DNA of 64,000 nt, from positions 945,001 to 1,009,000 of the forward strand of contig NZ_CP104467.1 in the NCBI RefSeq assembly GCF_025369935.1. Direction: 5' to 3'. Made by a program: the position numbers and the translations under genes. The notes beneath the pieces were generated by a model that was not told where the DNA came from, made no database searches, and worked only from the letters and a program-made list of their open reading frames with translations. How positions within the stretch are numbered: position 1 is the first letter of the stretch; each line of letters opens with the position of its first letter. Positions 10,277 through 18,653 of this stretch are shown here, in pieces. This stretch comes from Paenibacillus andongensis. Its GTDB lineage: Bacteria > Bacillota > Bacilli > Paenibacillales > NBRC-103111.

Positions 10277-10317
10277 TAAAAAGTTTTTGGATGTTGGTAT
10301 CCAAAAGCTTTTTTTTG
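10277..10317 (+). terminator. Intrinsic terminator of the c-di-GMP/ThDP operon
   Basis: Arms AAGTTTTTGGAT and ATCCAAAAGCTT with a short loop, followed by a run of T. It starts 16 nt after the ThDP-enzyme stop. Confidence 0.85.
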
Positions 10318-10405
10318 CATCATACATCAGTGAAGACTGTATTCTTGGCCCAGTAAATGATAAGGTGAGAAAGAGTAAGAACAGTAAGGAAGGAGCAATT
10401 CATTC

Positions 10406-11284
10406 ATGTTGAAACGAACCATAGGTCGTTTGAATTACGAAAGCTCAGTCGTTATGTTTGGTGCAGCTAGTCTCGGGAATGTGACGCAAGAGGAAGCAGA
10501 TGCATCCATCTCTTTTGCCTTGCAGCATGGGGTTAACCATTTTGATACAGCAGCCAGTTATGGGGATGCCGAAGTACGTATGGGTCCATTGATCAGTCAA
10601 ATTCGCAAGGATATTTTCCTAGCTACGAAGACAGGGCAAAGAACGAAGAAGGAAGCGAAAGAAGAAATTTATCGCTCACTGGAACGGATGCGGGTTGATT
10701 CTGTAGACTTACTTCAACTGCATGCGGTAGGCTCTATGGAGGAGTTAGACCGCTGCACAGAGAAAGGTGGTGCTTTGGAGGCAGCCTTGGAAGCGCAAGC
10801 TGAAGGTATTGTTAAGGAAATTGGCATAACTGGACATGGGCATGATGCTCCGATTGTACATTTGGAAGCGTTACATCGATTTCCTTTCGCAACCGTGCTC
10901 CTGCCGCTCAATTATTATATGTATGGCTTGCCGGAATATCGGGAAGCTTTCGATGCACTCATGGAAGAAGCGAATAAGCAACATGCGGCTGTCAGAGTCA
11001 TCAAAGCGATAGCTAAGGCACCATGGGCGGAAGGGGAGAAGCGTCCTTACTCGACATGGTATGAACCTTTTGACCAGCAGCAGATTATAGATGCTTGTGT
11101 GCATTTTGTGTTATCTTTCCCCGGTGTGAGCGGGTTCGCAAGCGCAGGAGACATTCATTTGTTTCCTAAAATTGTCGATGCCGTGGAGCGATATGGTTCC
11201 ATGAACGATGAGGAAGCGAAGCGTATCCTGAGCAGCATCAGCGGATACACCAGTATTTTCGGAGCGCCGACCTCAATCGCTTAA
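10406..11284 (+). CDS. Aldo/keto reductase family oxidoreductase
   Basis: 292 residues forming a (beta/alpha)8 barrel. The catalytic tetrad is visible: D47 (FDTAASYG), Y52, K75 (ATKTG) and H106 (LLQLHAV). The family reduces carbonyls with NADPH in the cytosol, and the physiological substrate cannot be read from sequence. The start ATG follows AAGGAAGGAG with 10-nt spacing. The gene stands alone between two terminator-like hairpins. Confidence 0.88.
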   Translation: MLKRTIGRLNYESSVVMFGAASLGNVTQEEADASISFALQHGVNHFDTAASYGDAEVRMGPLISQIRKDIFLATKTGQRTKKEAKEEIYRSLERMRVDSVDLLQLHAVGSMEELDRCTEKGGALEAALEAQAEGIVKEIGITGHGHDAPIVHLEALHRFPFATVLLPLNYYMYGLPEYREAFDALMEEANKQHAAVRVIKAIAKAPWAEGEKRPYSTWYEPFDQQQIIDACVHFVLSFPGVSGFASAGDIHLFPKIVDAVERYGSMNDEEAKRILSSISGYTSIFGAPTSIA

Positions 11285-11307
11285 AAGGTAATATATTTAA
11301 AATGATG

Positions 11308-11343
11308 GCCCTTCAGTTGTTTATGAACTGGAGGGCTATTTAC
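11308..11343 (+). terminator. Probable terminator after the aldo/keto reductase gene
   Basis: Arms GCCCTTCAGTT and AACTGGAGGGC around a short loop, then TATTTA. The T-run is weak. Confidence 0.55.
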
Positions 11344-11435
11344 GTTGTTAAGTTGGCATAAGGTTCCTTCTCTCATGCGTCGCTAACTGCAGGAATCCTG
11401 CGAATATATATAGCGTACTTAAGGAGGAAGGTAAG

Positions 11436-13424
11436 ATGTTCAAATCATTTTGGAAGAAAAAAAGGTTTTGGCAAATTTGCAGCGGTATTATGCTGACTGG
11501 ATGTGTGATCGTATTCGTAGCTTGCTATTCCTACATTCGTGGACTTGATGTATCGAAGTTAAATCAGCCGCTGCCAGAGGCAACGCTTGTGCTGGATAAG
11601 AACGGTAAGCCGGCTTCGCAGTTGTCAGCGTCAAAAATTGAGCCTGTCCAGTTTTCACAATTGCCAAAGGTGTTAACGGATGCGGTTGTGGCTGTGGAAG
11701 ATAAAAGATTCTATGAGCACACGGGTATTGATATGAGATCTATATTCCGTGCAGTGGGTCGCGACGTGCTGCGAGGCAGCTACTCGGAGGGAGCCAGTAC
11801 GATCACACAGCAGCTGGCTCGAAATCTGTTCCTCAATGCGGATAAAACACTGGGCCGAAAGTTCAGAGAAGCCGCCTATGCGATTAAAATAGATACAACC
11901 TACAGTAAAAATGAAATTCTGGAGTTGTACTTAAACAGCATTTATTTCGGGGAAGGGAGCTGGGGGGTACAGGGAGCGGCTAGAACGTATTTTAATAAAA
12001 ATGTGAAGGATCTAACCTTGCCAGAAGCAGCCGTTCTTGCTGCTCTTCCTAAGGCTCCTAGCCGATACTCACCTTTTCAGGATGAAGGTCAGGCACTCGA
12101 GCGAAGGAATACTGTGCTGGTATTGATGCGTAATGAAGGTAAAATTACCGCGCAGGACTACGAGAAAGCCAAATCTTCACCACTAGGTGTCGTTAAGTCC
12201 GATAAAGGCAACGAGCTGAAGGGACGCTATCCGGCTTATGTTGACGCGGTTATTAATGAAGCTGTTCATGAGTATGGTTTTACAGAAGAACAGCTGCTGA
12301 CGGGTGGCTTGCGCATCACGACCGAGCTAGATCCCTCGGTGCAGAATGCAGTTACGGATGTTTTTAAAGACGATAGTCTATTTCCGGAAAGCAAGCAAGA
12401 TCAGCTCATTCAAAGCGGTGCTGCCATCGTAGATCAGCGAACCGGCGGGATTCGTGCCTTAGCTGGCGGACGAGGAGAAGGAGTCTTCCGTGGGTTCAGT
12501 CGTGCAACGCAGTTGAAGAGACAGCCAGGATCATCTTTTAAGCCGATTGTTGTCTATGGACCCGCGTTGGAGAAAGGCTATAAGCCATCTTCCCCATTAT
12601 ATGACGGTCCATTAAATATCGAAGGTTACCAGCCACAAGATTGGGATCACCAAACGAGAGGGCAGGTGTCGATGCAGGAGGCGGTTGTTTCTTCTTGGAA
12701 CGTGCCAGCCGTGTGGCTGCTTCACGAGATAGGGATTGATCGTGGACTCCAATTTGCCAAATCCCTGGGCATTACTTTACCGGCACAGGATCGACAGCTT
12801 GGCATCGCACTTGGCGGACTCTCAGAAGGGGTGTCCCCGCTGCAAATGGCGCAAGCATTCAGCGCCTTCGCCGCCAAGGGGGTTCTGCATCCAGCGCATA
12901 CGATCACGAAGATCGAGACGAGCAGCGGCCATTTGCTCGTTGGGGCAAGCACGAAGGGGACTCCCGTGATGCAGCCGGAAACAGCTTATGCGATGACGAC
13001 AATGCTGCAAGTGGCTGTTGCGCAGGGAACAGGCAAGAACGCTGCTATGAACCGCCCCGTTGCTGGTAAATCTGGCACTACTCAGCTGCCGCAGACGAAG
13101 GAATTCGAAGGCTTAGGCAGCGGAAGCGCTAAAGATGCATGGTTCGTTGGTTACACACCAGAGCTAACGGCTGCTGTGTGGGTCGGTTATGACCGTACGG
13201 ATAAGGAGCATTACTTAACAACATCCGGCGGTGCTGTTCCTGCAGTGTTATTTCGCGAGATGATGAGTAGGGCCTTGGCCCAAGCACCGATTGTTCCCTT
13301 TGATATGCCGATTGTGGGGGCAGGGAGCCAGACGGTTAGTGATTCGAACGCATTTGAAGAGTCAAGCGAGAACAATAAGGAAGACAAAAAAGAACATGGA
13401 CATGGTAAGGGAAAGAAAAGATGA
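11436..13424 (+). CDS. Class A penicillin-binding protein (GT51 transglycosylase plus transpeptidase)
   Basis: 662 residues. A short cytoplasmic tail and a membrane anchor (about 12-33) precede a GT51 domain with catalytic E88 in VEDKRFYEH and the EGASTITQQLARN motif. The transpeptidase domain has SxxK at S366-K369 (PGSSFKP), SxN in SSWN and KSGTT. Extracytoplasmic, it polymerises glycan strands and crosslinks peptides. The C-terminus is a charged Glu/Lys/Gly/His tail. The start follows AAGGAGGAAGG. The length fits the smaller class A PBPs (PbpG/PbpD-like) rather than full PonA. It is monocistronic. Confidence 0.93.
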   Translation: MFKSFWKKKRFWQICSGIMLTGCVIVFVACYSYIRGLDVSKLNQPLPEATLVLDKNGKPASQLSASKIEPVQFSQLPKVLTDAVVAVEDKRFYEHTGIDMRSIFRAVGRDVLRGSYSEGASTITQQLARNLFLNADKTLGRKFREAAYAIKIDTTYSKNEILELYLNSIYFGEGSWGVQGAARTYFNKNVKDLTLPEAAVLAALPKAPSRYSPFQDEGQALERRNTVLVLMRNEGKITAQDYEKAKSSPLGVVKSDKGNELKGRYPAYVDAVINEAVHEYGFTEEQLLTGGLRITTELDPSVQNAVTDVFKDDSLFPESKQDQLIQSGAAIVDQRTGGIRALAGGRGEGVFRGFSRATQLKRQPGSSFKPIVVYGPALEKGYKPSSPLYDGPLNIEGYQPQDWDHQTRGQVSMQEAVVSSWNVPAVWLLHEIGIDRGLQFAKSLGITLPAQDRQLGIALGGLSEGVSPLQMAQAFSAFAAKGVLHPAHTITKIETSSGHLLVGASTKGTPVMQPETAYAMTTMLQVAVAQGTGKNAAMNRPVAGKSGTTQLPQTKEFEGLGSGSAKDAWFVGYTPELTAAVWVGYDRTDKEHYLTTSGGAVPAVLFREMMSRALAQAPIVPFDMPIVGAGSQTVSDSNAFEESSENNKEDKKEHGHGKGKKR

Positions 13425-13429
13425 AATAG

Positions 13430-13472
13430 CAAAAAGCCGTCGACATCCTTTTTGGATATCAGCGGCTTTTTG
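13430..13472 (+). terminator. Intrinsic terminator after the PBP gene
   Basis: AAAAAGCCG and CGGCTTTTT arms enclose an inner CATCC/GGAT stem, with a T-run at the end. Confidence 0.85.
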
Positions 13473-13553
13473 TTATGGCTATAGAGCTTCCTTACAGATG
13501 AGAAGAGGCTGCTCGAGTCTTCTACGGAGTGAGAAGCTGCAAAGTGTTATAAG

Positions 13554-14570
13554 TTAGTCATCATTGTGGCTGCTGCGATTCTGCTTTTCACTCTTTTTGT
13601 GATCATCGTTTTTTTCTGAATGTTCATTTTTACCATGCGCTTTGGACTTATTGTTATTACTTTGTTTATTGTAATTGTTGTTGTTATCGTCTTTTTCTAT
13701 GTCTTTCTTTTTATCCTCATCCTCGTCATCATCTTTTTGTGCGTTCTCGTCCATATGGGAATCCTGCTGCTTTAGCGTGTTGGGCGCTTGTTCTTGCTGT
13801 TCTTGCTGCCATTTGGTTTTCATATGGATATTTAATTTACTTGCATCCAAGTTATAGTGCTCGGCAAGCAGCTGTACTAATGACTGCTCAGCATTTGAAG
13901 ATTTGAGGTCGACGGAAGCAAGCAGCATTTTGATCCAAGCGGCGGCTTGCTCCCCTTTGAGATGAATCGTACCGCTATTTTCGGGCTTAACACTCAGATC
14001 ATACAAGACCCCATTCGCACCCTTAGTTTGTTTAATTTGCAGTTTGAAATGCTTGCCATCCACCTTCAGATCGATATCCTCCAAGTTAGGATAAACCACA
14101 TTGTTCTGCTGGGAAGGGGGTTGTGTGCTAGATACAGGTTGATTTGGCGCAGCTGCAGCAGCTTGCCCACTGGTTCCGGATGAAGCTGGTGTCGACGTTG
14201 GTACAGGGGTCACAGGCGTCGCTGGCACGGCTTCAGTCACGGGTGTTCCAGCACCAGTTGAGGTCGCTTTCACATAGGCAGCTTGCTGCTTGCTATTGAC
14301 GATTAATTCGATTTGATCCCCAGGCTTTAAATCAGCCAGTTGGGCCTTTTGATCATTACGATAAACCCATACGGATTTGGCTAATGGAATGGTTTGTTCA
14401 CCGGTATTTGTGTTTACAGTGACAGCATCCGAAGCGATGGATTTGAATGTCCCCAGGACGGAAGTCGATGTCGATGTATTAGGTGAAGTTGCCGCGTAGG
14501 CCGTCCACCCACAAAGCATCAAAACGACTAGGGTAATAGATAGTATCGTGATTGTTAATCTTTTGCGCAT
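13554..14570 (-). CDS. Secreted protein with DUF5666-like OB fold and Asn/Asp/Lys-rich tail
   Basis: 338 residues from the ATG at 14570, which follows GGAGGTG; the GTG 15 nt upstream lies inside that ribosome binding site and is rejected. A signal peptide (1-27, ending AYA) is followed by a small beta domain (about 32-100: LGTFKSIASDAVTVNTNTGE, then LKPGDQIELIV). A Thr/Pro/Ser/Ala linker leads to a YusW-like domain (about 165-255). The final 80 residues are extremely rich in Asp, Glu, Lys, Asn and Ser and are probably disordered. The function is unknown; location outside the membrane or at the cell wall is inferred. Confidence 0.75.
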   Translation of the reverse strand: MRKRLTITILSITLVVLMLCGWTAYAATSPNTSTSTSVLGTFKSIASDAVTVNTNTGEQTIPLAKSVWVYRNDQKAQLADLKPGDQIELIVNSKQQAAYVKATSTGAGTPVTEAVPATPVTPVPTSTPASSGTSGQAAAAAPNQPVSSTQPPSQQNNVVYPNLEDIDLKVDGKHFKLQIKQTKGANGVLYDLSVKPENSGTIHLKGEQAAAWIKMLLASVDLKSSNAEQSLVQLLAEHYNLDASKLNIHMKTKWQQEQQEQAPNTLKQQDSHMDENAQKDDDEDEDKKKDIEKDDNNNNYNKQSNNNKSKAHGKNEHSEKNDDHKKSEKQNRSSHNDD

Positions 14571-14732
14571 AAGAAGCACCTCCACTAACAGCTTTCGATA
14601 CCGAATGATGTTTTAGGACGGTAGCCGCATCGCAGAAGAGTCAAACACAAAGCAGTTGCAGCCTATACCATGCATAAAATGGACAAAATCAGGCAATGGT
14701 AAAATCACTAAATTGAAGCGGAGGTTGTCAAC

Positions 14733-15269
14733 ATACTAAATAAATTTCTACTTTGGTCAGGATTTGTGCTGCCCTGGTTAACTTTATTTTTGATGAAGAA
14801 AAAGAGTATTTATAGGTATATACCTGTTGGGATTTTCTCGGCGCTTTTGGTAACGATCGTGTATGAGATTGGCTATACATATAAGTTGTGGATATTAATA
14901 GATGCCATCGTTCCATGGGGCCATGTGACAAATACAGCTTTTGCTTATGGGATTTTTCTTGTCGGAACGATATGGGTTTTTCACTTTACATTTGGGCGGT
15001 TTTGGTTATATGTTGTTGCTAATCTGTTGTTAGATGCCTTTTATGCCTTTGTGTTTCATCGGATTGAGGAAAAGCTTGGCATAGCGGATCTTGTCAGTGT
15101 GAAGCACTATCATATATTCCTCATCATGATGGGACTTGCGATTATCCTGTATCCGTATCAGCTATGGCAAGAGCGAGCATGGAGAAATCTGAACCACGGC
15201 GATCACGATGATATCACGGTTAGAATTAGTAAGCCGACTTGGTTGACGAAAAGAGAAAGAGCCAAATAA
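14733..15269 (+). CDS. CBO0543-type integral membrane protein, probable non-canonical start
   Basis: The body (from GTG 14766, 167 residues) has four or five hydrophobic helices (FSALLVTIVYEIGY, FAYGIFLVGTIWVFHF, IFLIMMGLAIILYPYQ) and a basic tail, resembling the CBO0543 membrane family of spore formers. The frame stays open back to 14712. GGAGG at 14720-14724 sits 8 nt before ATA 14733, giving ILNKFLLWSGFVLPWLTL, which completes the first helix. GTG 14766 has no ribosome binding site. An AUA initiation is therefore proposed; GTG 14766 is the conservative alternative. Function unknown. Confidence 0.65.
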   Translation: MLNKFLLWSGFVLPWLTLFLMKKKSIYRYIPVGIFSALLVTIVYEIGYTYKLWILIDAIVPWGHVTNTAFAYGIFLVGTIWVFHFTFGRFWLYVVANLLLDAFYAFVFHRIEEKLGIADLVSVKHYHIFLIMMGLAIILYPYQLWQERAWRNLNHGDHDDITVRISKPTWLTKRERAK

Positions 15270-15306
15270 GAAAGCCGCCTCATCTTAGGATGGGCGGCTT
15301 CTTTTA
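15270..15306. terminator. Bidirectional terminator between convergent genes
   Basis: AAGCCGCC and GGGCGGCTT arms with flanking A and T runs serve both the membrane-protein gene (plus) and hprK (minus). It reaches the last codon of hprK. Confidence 0.82.
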
Positions 15307-16218
15307 ATCAGTGTCACTTTGCAGTCGCTGCATGAATTCCTCAGCAGCACGGTACCCTTGCTGACGCAAATACCAGTTGTTGGCCGCGGCTTCAACGAGT
15401 CCGGCAACGTCACGTCCAGGCTGAAGTTGGATTTCAATATGTGGAATTTTAATATCCATATACTCAGTGAAACAAGGTTCAAGCTCCAAATCGTTATTGA
15501 GCGCATCCTCCTGCCACTTCGTAAGCTCAATATCGAGCACGATCCGCGTCTCGTCCTGGAAAGCTTTGCGGCCGTAGAGCCGCGAAACGTTAATCAGTCC
15601 GATGCTGCGCAGCGCCAGGAATTCCTTCGTTTTCCCATTGTGGGTACCGAGCAGGGTCTCGGGACTAATCTTCTTCAGTACGACAATATCATCGGCAACG
15701 AGGCGATGCCCTCTACGAATTAAGGTATGGGCGGTTTCACTCTTGCCAACTCCAGACTTACCGCGAAGCAGAATGCCAATCCCTGAGACATTGACGCAAA
15801 CACCGTGAACGGCAATCTCCTGAGCGAGCGATTTACTCAAATACAAATCCACTAAATCCTGAAACTTACTCGTAGGGGAAGCCGTACGGAGGAGTGGGAT
15901 TTTCTCTTCTTCGCAATATTTGGTTAAATATTTCAAGCCTTCTTGGTTTCTCGTCACGACGAAACAAGGCGGGTGATATTTGACAATATTACCGATATGA
16001 AGATTTCTTTCGTTCTCGCTGAGACTGTGCAAATAGGTAATTTCTTTCCTGCCTAACAGCTGAACGTGCGCTTGCGGGAAATACTCAAAATAGCCGACAA
16101 ATTCAAGTCCAGGGCGATGTGCCTTTGTTTTGGTAATCGGACGGTGCAGTTCCGAATGTCCGGCAAGTACTTCGAGCGAGAAACGCTGGGCCAAATCTTT
16201 CACTGTGACGGGCTTCAC
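15304..16218 (-). CDS. hprK: HPr kinase/phosphorylase family protein, divergent
   Basis: 304 residues. An N-terminal HprK domain (about 1-130: VKDLAQRFSLEVLAG, RPGLEFVGYFEYFP) precedes a kinase domain with P-loop GKSGVGKSE, the preceding VHGV histidine and RRGHRLVADD with the catalytic aspartates. The family phosphorylates HPr on Ser46 to drive CcpA catabolite repression, and can also remove that phosphate. The HprK signature that normally reads EIRGLGIINV is here ALRSIGLINV, and the usual lgt/ppaX neighbours are absent, so this may be a second, specialised copy. The start is GTG after AAGGAGG. A cre-like site lies about 95 bp upstream. Confidence 0.83.
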   Translation of the reverse strand: MKPVTVKDLAQRFSLEVLAGHSELHRPITKTKAHRPGLEFVGYFEYFPQAHVQLLGRKEITYLHSLSENERNLHIGNIVKYHPPCFVVTRNQEGLKYLTKYCEEEKIPLLRTASPTSKFQDLVDLYLSKSLAQEIAVHGVCVNVSGIGILLRGKSGVGKSETAHTLIRRGHRLVADDIVVLKKISPETLLGTHNGKTKEFLALRSIGLINVSRLYGRKAFQDETRIVLDIELTKWQEDALNNDLELEPCFTEYMDIKIPHIEIQLQPGRDVAGLVEAAANNWYLRQQGYRAAEEFMQRLQSDTD

Positions 16219-16313
16219 AACAGTCCTCCTTAAAGGTTTACTTTTACTATTCTAAATTGAAATTGACAATCTATCTCTAGTAGATTCGCTTGCGAATGGC
16301 TACTATCCTGCTA

Positions 16314-16327
16314 TGAAAGCGCTTGAA
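16314..16327. promoter_or_regulatory. cre-like catabolite-responsive element
   Basis: TGAAAGCGCTTGAA closely matches the CcpA operator consensus TGWAANCGNTNNCW, apart from the penultimate position. It sits between the divergent hprK (start 16218) and zinc-ribbon (start 16409) genes. CcpA control of hprK is inferred. Confidence 0.55.
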
Positions 16328-16408
16328 TCGATAATAGACAGCTTTTCGTTGCAAATGCATGCTTTGTTGGTATGATAATAGGAGAAGCTTTTAGGAGGAG
16401 TAAAAAAC

Positions 16409-16675
16409 ATGGACACCTACAAAAACTGTCAAAGCTGCGGGATGCCGCTCGCTCGTGATGAGCAAGGCGGAGGAACAGAGAAGTCTGGCATGAAGAGCAA
16501 GGTATACTGCAGTCACTGCTACCAAAACGGTGAATTCACAATGCCGGATTTAACCGCAGAGCAGATGAAGGAACGGGTGAAGCAAAAGCTGGTTGAGTTT
16601 GGTTTTCCACGATTTCTTACAGGCCTCTTTACACGAAATATTCATAAGCTAAAAAGATGGTCACCAAACAAATAA
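16409..16675 (+). CDS. Small putative zinc-ribbon protein
   Basis: 88 residues. Two Cys pairs, CQSCGMPL and YCSHCYQNG, form a zinc ribbon typical of the small putative zinc-ribbon family (PF12674-like). A helical tail (MKERVKQKLVEFGFPRFL) follows. The start is set by TTAGGAGGAG. Cytosolic; function unknown. Confidence 0.8.
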   Translation: MDTYKNCQSCGMPLARDEQGGGTEKSGMKSKVYCSHCYQNGEFTMPDLTAEQMKERVKQKLVEFGFPRFLTGLFTRNIHKLKRWSPNK

Positions 16676-16774
16676 GTGAGTTGACTGCCATGACGACAAA
16701 AAAGGCCCTATGCAAGAATTGCACAGAGCGAATACCAACATGGTCTTTCGTATGTTTATGTAAAAGAAAGCAGC

Positions 16775-16945
16775 TTATCTGTTGAAGCCGCATTTTTTAG
16801 CAAGTGTTGGCCATGTTGAAAGAAACATGCTTTCCCACCTGTCTTCGGGTAATACCATGATCCATTTTGCGATTTGATCCAATCCCATTTCGCATAATGT
16901 GTTAACGACTTCTTCTTTTTCACAACCGGTTTTTAATGCTAACAT
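16775..16945 (-). CDS. Small hypothetical protein, 56 residues
   Basis: The frame begins MLALKTGCEKEEVVNTLCEM, continues through QIAKWIMVLPEDRW and ends KKCGFNR. The ATG is preceded by GAGGTGG at 7-nt spacing, and the composition (two short helices, three Cys, several Trp) looks protein-like rather than random. No homologue is recognised. It is short enough to be missed by standard gene calling. Confidence 0.6.
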   Translation of the reverse strand: MLALKTGCEKEEVVNTLCEMGLDQIAKWIMVLPEDRWESMFLSTWPTLAKKCGFNR

Positions 16946-17273
16946 CTCAAAACCACCTCAGTCGAATGTATTCAAACAATTATGTATATGCTGTCGTGTG
17001 TAAAAATGTGCATGATTTTTTTGAGTACGATGCTGGGATGCGGATTGGAAAGGCTAAGAAGCAGATAAATGACGCATGCATATAAAAGAAAGAGGCTGAG
17101 CGGTTGTTGTTTGCTGCGCAGCCTTTTTGTTTTGCATGAAGAACTTTTGGGGTGAGTAAGGGATGGAGTGGGAGTTAAGTTGAGACGATGTTTAACATCG
17201 TTAAAGTGTTGGGATTGCTTGGGTTCGTCACGTTAGCGATGAAAAACATGCTTACAGGCAGGGAAAACGGTGT
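16946..17273. other. Intergenic region with a terminator-like hairpin
   Basis: Contains a plus-strand hairpin at 17092-17133 (AGGCTGAGC and GCGCAGCCT, then TTTTTG) and a short inverted repeat, ACGATGTT/AACATCGT, near 17193-17211. A 20-codon frame at 17008-17070 has no ribosome binding site. No convincing gene is seen; the hairpin could end a small RNA. Confidence 0.5.
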
Positions 17274-18653
17274 TCATTTCAATTGATTGCGAATAAGATG
17301 GTCAAGAGTTTGCAGTACTTGATCAAGTTCTAAATCAGATACATCCTCATCTCTATACCGTGCTTGGTTATAAGCTGATGTGATGGCATGGACGGCATGG
17401 CTGGACAGCTGATATTGGTTGGAAAGCTCCCGTTCTGTTTCATTTGGGGTGTGCGCTTTCTTGTAAGTATAGCCCCCCTCAGCGGCTTGCTGGATCAAAA
17501 CACGATAAATGAAACGGATGCGCTCTCGATTGTTCGGCATTTGTGACCACTTGGGCTCATTTGCTTTCCCCCTCGACCAACTCTTCATCGTTTGCTGCCA
17601 CCATATACGCGGTAGTTCTTTCCACGCCAGGAGATTCTCTTTTTCATCCGTGAATCCTTCGGTTCCCTCGCCTTTCTTGCTGCTAAATGAACGGTTCATC
17701 AAGCGTCGGATCAGCGAGACCAGAACAGGTGTCAGCTTGGCAATGATGATATAGATGGTGCTAAGGATAAGGGCAATGATGATAAAATAGCCGATAATAA
17801 CCTGGGCATAGTGAACCAGTATGTCAAACCAGCTTGGTTCACCAGTGGGGGCAGGAGGCGGAAGCGACAATGGTTGAGCTGAAGGAATTGGCTCGGGCGG
17901 CTGATCAGACGGTTGCTCGGACAGCAAAAGGCGCAGCAGCCAAGCGATCGTAGCACGAAAAAGAGAGCTGATTCCTTGTTGTAGTTGTTGAAAATAGGCA
18001 ACAGCTGCGATGCAAGCAATTAATGTGATTAACCAAATGCGGCTTGAACGCTTCACTGCCTCAGATAGTGACGATGCTGCAGCTCGTTCATTGCCTGCTA
18101 ACGTGGCGCTAAGAAGCTGAACGCGATTCGCAGCTAAGAGAAAAATAACAAGCGAACAGAACCCGAATCCATTCAGCCAACCTATATACGGATGGAAAAG
18201 AACCAACCCTCCCATAATGGGGACACCTACGAAATAAACCAAACCTGCGGTAACAAATATGCTCGCAGGGAAGAGCGAGAGCCATCCATCCTTGGTGCAG
18301 CGAATTCCGCGATAGACAAGTAGGAATTCGATGGCTGCGCAGGTCCAGCTATGCCAGTTGTTGCCTTGCAGAAGGTAAGCTATCGTTATACCTGCTCCCG
18401 CACAAAGCATTAACTCGTAGAGCGTACGAGTTAGCCATTTTATCCGTCCAAAGAAGCACCCCGATACATAGCAGAGCAGGAACTGTAAGCAAGTCATCCA
18501 GAGAAAGGTCTCTGACAGATAGACCTGGATTAAGACTATAATCGGAAAGAAGATAATGAGTTCGAGTAAACCGTACAAGATCGCTAAGCTGAATTCTCTC
18601 ACAAGTAAATTGAGGTTAGTTCGTCGAGAAGGCGTTTGAATGGGCGTTAACAT
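17274..18653 (-). CDS. DUF4129-domain membrane protein without transglutaminase core
   Basis: 459 residues from ATG 18653, which follows AGGTAGGT at 7-nt spacing; an upstream GTG at 18662 is possible. The N-terminal half has about seven to eight membrane helices. A Pro-rich linker (near 245-270) leads to one further helix and a cytosolic DUF4129 domain at the C-terminus (YTYKKAHTPNETERELSNQY). In the usual MoxR/DUF58/TgpA operon the third gene carries a transglutaminase core between these parts; no Cys-His-Asp core is visible here. The gene overlaps the DUF58 gene by 38 bp, so the two are coupled. Confidence 0.8.
   Translation of the reverse strand: MLTPIQTPSRRTNLNLLVREFSLAILYGLLELIIFFPIIVLIQVYLSETFLWMTCLQFLLCYVSGCFFGRIKWLTRTLYELMLCAGAGITIAYLLQGNNWHSWTCAAIEFLLVYRGIRCTKDGWLSLFPASIFVTAGLVYFVGVPIMGGLVLFHPYIGWLNGFGFCSLVIFLLAANRVQLLSATLAGNERAAASSLSEAVKRSSRIWLITLIACIAAVAYFQQLQQGISSLFRATIAWLLRLLLSEQPSDQPPEPIPSAQPLSLPPPAPTGEPSWFDILVHYAQVIIGYFIIIALILSTIYIIIAKLTPVLVSLIRRLMNRSFSSKKGEGTEGFTDEKENLLAWKELPRIWWQQTMKSWSRGKANEPKWSQMPNNRERIRFIYRVLIQQAAEGGYTYKKAHTPNETERELSNQYQLSSHAVHAITSAYNQARYRDEDVSDLELDQVLQTLDHLIRNQLK

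Noticed and set aside
14586..14732. Possible c-di-GMP riboswitch upstream of the Asn/Asp-rich secreted protein
   Set aside because: A few GEMM-like words occur (GGCTACCG, TGGTATAGGC) but the conserved core and paired stems could not be assembled on either strand.
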